Source: Oscillospiraceae bacterium
Lineage (GTDB): Bacteria; Bacillota_A; Clostridia; Oscillospirales; Ruminococcaceae
NCBI GenBank assembly: GCA_017440445.1
Contig: JAFSHE010000221.1
Coordinates: 1-7,145, forward strand
Reading direction: 5' to 3'
Length of the DNA: 7,145 nucleotides
Shown: positions 4,337 to 7,145 of the stretch, piece by piece
How positions within the stretch are numbered: the stretch's first letter is position 1
Layout of the letters: each line of letters starts with the position of its first letter
The notes under the pieces: generated by a model
What the model was told of the DNA's origin: nothing
The model's input: the letters and a program-made list of their open reading frames with translations, nothing else
Databases searched by the model: none
Position numbers and translations under genes: made by a program

Positions 4337-4639
4337 ATGCAGCGCACCTTTTACATAACCAAGGCAAACAGTAGCTATGAGAACAATAACGAAGAAAAAC
4401 GGTTCGAACGACAGAATGATATCTATGTATTTTGTCTTAACACAGGCAACACCAAAGAAGCCTCTTACCCTCTCAACCTCAATAACTGGGAGTTCTACAT
4501 AGTTCCTACATCAATTATCAACAAGCACTGCGAAAACCGCAAAACTATCAGTCTTGGACGGATCCGCTCGCTTGGTTATCAGGCGATACAATATGATAAG
4601 ATCAAAGCTGAAATAGACAAGCTTATTGATGAAATGTAA
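4337..4639 (+). CDS. Nuclease-like C-terminal fragment, probably N-terminally truncated
   Basis: A 100-residue product. The pattern QNDIYVFCLN, then PLNLNNWEFYIVPTSIINKH, then KTISLGRIRSLGYQAIQYDK recalls, from memory, the C-terminal half of roughly 200-residue restriction-nuclease-like proteins that read (V/I)YVFC...PLDxxxWEFYVxPT...KTISL. In those, the probable catalytic acidic and lysine residues lie in the N-terminal half, which is missing here. The frame is open upstream of the ATG back to a TAA at 4295-4297 and reads HYYHPWNEGGKVS, which also fits the family (YLQSW-type segment). So the ATG at 4337 seems to sit inside an older gene. GGGAAGG (4325-4331) could still start translation. No own promoter is seen. 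The product may be inactive. The family match needs a database search. Confidence 0.55.
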   Translation: MQRTFYITKANSSYENNNEEKRFERQNDIYVFCLNTGNTKEASYPLNLNNWEFYIVPTSIINKHCENRKTISLGRIRSLGYQAIQYDKIKAEIDKLIDEM

Positions 4640-4691
4640 TATCCGACATTACTAAATCAAGAATCACTAAATCACGACAGGGAGGATAGCG

Positions 4692-4922
4692 ATGGAAAAG
4701 ATAGTAAATGTGAAAGACCGTCAGATCAAGGTCGTTTCTCACGAGATGGCAAGAGATAAAATCACACTCTCCGACGCTGATATGGATAACCGCGCAAGGC
4801 ACGCTGTACGCTCTGCGCTTGCCAAAGCAAAGGTCTGCAATAAGCCTATCGCAAAATACGATACCGAAGCCCAAAAGGCATATATAGAATACCCTGACGG
4901 AACAAGAAAATATATTGAATAA
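4692..4922 (+). CDS. Unknown 76-residue small basic protein
   Basis: It begins MEKIVNVKDRQIKVVSHEMA and ends AYIEYPDGTRKYIE, with a helical middle (DNRARHAVRSALAKAKV) and two beta-like ends. It is basic and soluble, with no signal peptide. GGGAGG (4680-4685) lies 6 bases before the ATG, an excellent ribosome site, and there is no competing start. It follows the nuclease-like remnant by 52 bp and could share its transcript, since no clear promoter is seen between them. I do not recognise a named family. Size and composition would suit a small regulator or an antitoxin-like protein, but no partner toxin is visible. Confidence 0.65.
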   Translation: MEKIVNVKDRQIKVVSHEMARDKITLSDADMDNRARHAVRSALAKAKVCNKPIAKYDTEAQKAYIEYPDGTRKYIE

Positions 4923-4965
4923 CAGTTGAACAAGAGCAATATTCCAAGGACATAATCCTGTCCCC

Positions 4966-4998
4966 CACCGCATAAGCTGTACAAAAAACTCGGCGGTG
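4966..4998 (+). promoter_or_regulatory. Hairpin that could mask the ribosome site of the membrane protein gene
   Basis: CACCGC (4966-4971) is the exact complement of GCGGTG (4993-4998), with a 21-base loop. The right arm is the only purine-rich stretch in front of the ATG at 5004, so pairing would hide the already weak ribosome site. Confidence 0.35.
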
Positions 4999-5003
4999 CG
5001 AAT

Positions 5004-5534
5004 ATGAAAAAAGATATCTCACTATGGCAGTACACTGGCTTCGTCTTTACGGCGGTGTTCGGGACGCTGCTGCATTTTCTGTACGATTGGACAGGCGGAA
5101 GCCTCCTCGCTGCTCCGTTCTCGGCGGTGAACGAATCCACATGGGAGCACATGAAGATACTCTATTTCCCGATGCTTGCTTTTGCGCTCATACAGGGCCG
5201 CTTTTTCAGGGAGCACAAGGACTTCTGGTGTATAAAGCTCGCAGGAATCCTGACAGGGCTTGCGCTTATCCCAACTCTGTTCTACACGCTGGGCGGAGTA
5301 TTCGGCGATACACCCGACTGGTTGAATATCACGATATTCTTCATCTCGGCGGCGATAGCGTTTCTTGTGGAGACTCGGCTGTTCAAAGGGGACAGCTTGC
5401 CTTGCAGAGTGCCATTCCTCGCCGTTGCTGTCATCGTTCTGATAGGAGTTCTGTTCGTGGTGTTCACATTTATGACGCCGCAGATTCCGCTGTTCAGAGA
5501 TCCTCTTTCGGGGAGCTATGGGATAGGCGGTTGA
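5004..5534 (+). CDS. DUF6512-like integral membrane protein
   Basis: A 176-residue polytopic membrane protein with about five hydrophobic segments near residues 10-27, 50-65, 75-97, 107-122 and 136-157. The block FGTLLHFLYDWTGG, then PFSAVNESTWEHMKILYFPM, is the signature I associate with DUF6512 proteins of Firmicutes. The NESTWEH motif (43-49) between the first two segments may be functional, but no activity is established. The length fits a complete gene. The ATG at 5004 has only a weak GGCGGTG ahead of it, and a hairpin may cover that site. It converges on the beta-galactosidase gene and shares a terminator with it. It probably belongs to the chromosomal part of the window rather than the mobile module. 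Confidence 0.8.
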   Translation: MKKDISLWQYTGFVFTAVFGTLLHFLYDWTGGSLLAAPFSAVNESTWEHMKILYFPMLAFALIQGRFFREHKDFWCIKLAGILTGLALIPTLFYTLGGVFGDTPDWLNITIFFISAAIAFLVETRLFKGDSLPCRVPFLAVAVIVLIGVLFVVFTFMTPQIPLFRDPLSGSYGIGG

Positions 5535-5552
5535 TTTCCTCAATACATAAAT

Positions 5553-5581
5553 TCGGCGGAGATATTTCACTCCGCCGATTT
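5553..5581. terminator. Bidirectional Rho-independent terminator
   Basis: TCGGCGGAG (5553-5561) and CTCCGCCGA (5570-5578) form a perfect 9-bp GC-rich stem with an 8-base loop. TTT follows on the plus strand. The minus strand reads into ATTTATG, which is moderately T-rich. It lies midway between the convergent stops at 5534 and 5591 and probably serves both genes. Confidence 0.8.
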
Positions 5582-5590
5582 CATTATTAC

Positions 5591-7145
5591 TTACTCAGCC
5601 GACCACTCCACACAGTCCTCCATGACCCTGCCGTCGCTGAAATACGCCCGCACGATCACGCTGTTATCTCCTGCGGCAAGCACGATATTCTTCCATACAA
5701 ATACCGTCGGAAGCTGTGCATCATGTACACCCTCACCGATGCTGACGCCGTTTACAAAAAGCTCGGCACGCCCTGCGTTGGAGTAAGACTTTACCTCGGG
5801 AATATTACGGCTGCGCCCGCTGAAACGCTTGTCTGCAAGCCACACCATAGGCTCGCTGTTCCATACCGACTTGTAGAAATAATATGCGTCCTTCGGGATG
5901 CGCTCACGGGTGACAAGTCCCTTGTCATTCTGACCCTTGGTGTCGCCCTCCTCCCTGCCGTCAGAGGCAAAATCGAACATACACCAGATATACTTGCCCC
6001 AGAGGTACTGCCTTGCCGCAAACTGCGCCCATATACGCTCGTGCATGGCAGACTGATAGTTCTCGTAGTGACGCTTGCCCCAGGGGTCGATCTCGTTCTC
6101 CCAGTCGATGTTGTCCTTGTGCTGCGAGATAGCTCCGCCACCGCCGTATTCCGATACGCATATCGGGTGGTGAGCCTTTTCAGTGTGCTGCCTGTCAAGC
6201 CAACTGCCGAAGCTCTCCGCAGGGCCTGCGTCCTTGTACCAGCCGAAATAGCGGTTATATCCCACCACATCCACAGGCATATCAAGAAACTGCCCCCAGA
6301 ACTGATTATCCGCAAGGGTAATGAGCCTTGTGCTGTCCTCTTTTCGTGCGAGGTCGCTCAGCTCCGTCCACAGCTTGTATATCTCATCGTTCATCTGATA
6401 CAGCTCATTTGAGATGCCCCACACGATTATCGAAGGGTGGTTGTAATTCTGACGGATAAGCTCCATCAGTTGCTGCTTTGCGTTCTCTCTGAAGCCGTCA
6501 GCTATCGTAAGAGTAGCATTATCAGGCGACATCTGATTTACAATCCCTATCTCCGACCACACTGTAATTCCGTATCTGTCGCAGAGGTCATATTCATGCT
6601 CGCAGTGCTGATAATGCGCCATTCTGACGGAGGTGCAGCCCATATCCAGCATCATCTTATAGTCGCGCTCACGCTGATCGTCGGTCATCGCCCAACCGTT
6701 TTCGTAGCTATCCTGATGGTAGTTCACGCCATGCAGATCGAGATACTGTCCGTTCAGGAAAAAGCCCTGCTCCCTGTCAATGTTATAGGTGCGTATACCA
6801 AAGGTCTGTGACCTGCTGTCGAGGATATTTCCGCTCTCACTGAGCGTAACCTTTGCAGTGTAAAGATATGGGCATTTTCTGCCGTTCCACAGTACGGGAG
6901 CGGTGATATCGGTATTCAGCACAACACTCGCCTTGCTGTCGGCGGAGATGGTCATATCCTCCCGTGCGACCGCAACAGCAGTTCCCTCTGCATCAAGTAT
7001 CTCTGCGGTAACGGTGAGCGTTCTTTCCATATCTCCATCATTCGCAAGCTTTACAAGGATATCCGTCTGCGCATTGTCGGAGGTAATGTTCTTCGGCGTT
7101 ACATACACTCCTGATGAGCCATAGTCCAGCAGATCTATATGAACG
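5591..7145 (-). CDS. Glycoside hydrolase family 2 beta-galactosidase (N-terminus outside window)
   Basis: The frame continues through the right edge. Upstream of the GTG at 7106-7108 it reads VHIDLLDYGSSG, so that GTG is internal and the start is missing. About 517 residues are visible. In order, they show part of a sugar-binding/immunoglobulin-like sandwich, the GH2 TIM barrel (from GFFLNGQYLDLHGVNYHQDS), and a C-terminal DUF4982-like domain (VKSYSNAGRAELFVNG). The acid/base is the Glu of WGISNE (codon 6404-6406) and the nucleophile is the Glu of CVSEYGG (codon 6149-6151). Both are intact, so a retaining exo-beta-galactosidase or a related GH2 activity is likely. The substrate cannot be fixed from sequence. 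No signal peptide can be judged. It fits carbohydrate breakdown by a gut or rumen Clostridium and converges on the DUF6512-like gene. Confidence 0.92.
   Translation of the reverse strand, partial: VHIDLLDYGSSGVYVTPKNITSDNAQTDILVKLANDGDMERTLTVTAEILDAEGTAVAVAREDMTISADSKASVVLNTDITAPVLWNGRKCPYLYTAKVTLSESGNILDSRSQTFGIRTYNIDREQGFFLNGQYLDLHGVNYHQDSYENGWAMTDDQRERDYKMMLDMGCTSVRMAHYQHCEHEYDLCDRYGITVWSEIGIVNQMSPDNATLTIADGFRENAKQQLMELIRQNYNHPSIIVWGISNELYQMNDEIYKLWTELSDLARKEDSTRLITLADNQFWGQFLDMPVDVVGYNRYFGWYKDAGPAESFGSWLDRQHTEKAHHPICVSEYGGGGAISQHKDNIDWENEIDPWGKRHYENYQSAMHERIWAQFAARQYLWGKYIWCMFDFASDGREEGDTKGQNDKGLVTRERIPKDAYYFYKSVWNSEPMVWLADKRFSGRSRNIPEVKSYSNAGRAELFVNGVSIGEGVHDAQLPTVFVWKNIVLAAGDNSVIVRAYFSDGRVMEDCVEWSAE

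Noticed and set aside
5024..6412. Long plus-strand open frame of 462 codons
   Set aside because: It runs antisense to the GH2 gene and overlaps the DUF6512-like gene in another frame. Its composition is Cys/Arg/His-rich with no recognisable domain and no ribosome site, so it is a shadow of the GC-rich codon pattern of the real genes.
1..7145. tRNA or rRNA genes and tRNA-type attachment sites
   Set aside because: No cloverleaf, conserved T-arm (GTTCGAATC-like) with matching acceptor, or rRNA sequence was found by eye on either strand.

Overview
The window looks like an accessory or junction region of a Gram-positive gut or rumen Clostridia genome, most likely Ruminococcus-like (Oscillospirales). 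The basis is AGGAGG-type ribosome sites, consensus TTGACA/TATAAT promoters, a Tn1549-style replication-initiator-like protein, a DUF6512-type membrane protein and a Firmicutes-style GH2 beta-galactosidase. No ribosomal or universally conserved marker gene is present, so the genus is an inference.

Left part (1-2566), a mobile-element-like module. A gene cut by the window edge ends at 218 with a good terminator. Facing it on the minus strand is a cluster of an excisionase-like HTH protein (1937-2209), a winged-helix RepA/DUF6017-like protein with a TTG start and a 45-bp repeat linker (960-1907), and a ribbon-helix-helix protein (250-711). The 248-bp gap before the RHH gene is packed with inverted repeats that could be operators or a transfer origin. 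No relaxase, integrase or att site is visible, so whether this is an integrative conjugative element, a mobilizable element or a remnant stays open.

Switch region (2210-2566). A perfect TTGACA-N17-TATAAT promoter fires leftwards into the excisionase/rep cluster. A TTGCAA-N17-TATACT promoter fires rightwards into a 356-aa regulator (2567-3637) that seems to hold four XRE-like HTH units. The promoters face each other, with inverted and direct repeats between and under them, as in a phage-type lysogeny switch. The left transcript has a long leader with mini-ORFs and a terminator-like hairpin.

Middle (3638-5003). This holds a terminator, a second copy of a roughly 100-bp structured element whose first copy ends in the rep gene, and three small genes: an unknown 122-aa protein with its own strong promoter, a nuclease-like C-terminal remnant, and an unknown 76-aa protein. 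A third, minimal copy of the element's palindrome lies between the first two.

Right part (5004-7145), probably ordinary chromosomal genes. A DUF6512-like membrane protein converges on a GH2 beta-galactosidase that runs off the right edge, and the two share a bidirectional terminator.

The best candidate for something undescribed is the repeated structured element (about 889-992 and 3672-3772, with a palindrome-only form at 4246-4270). The two long copies differ in sequence but keep the same nested hairpins through compensatory changes.
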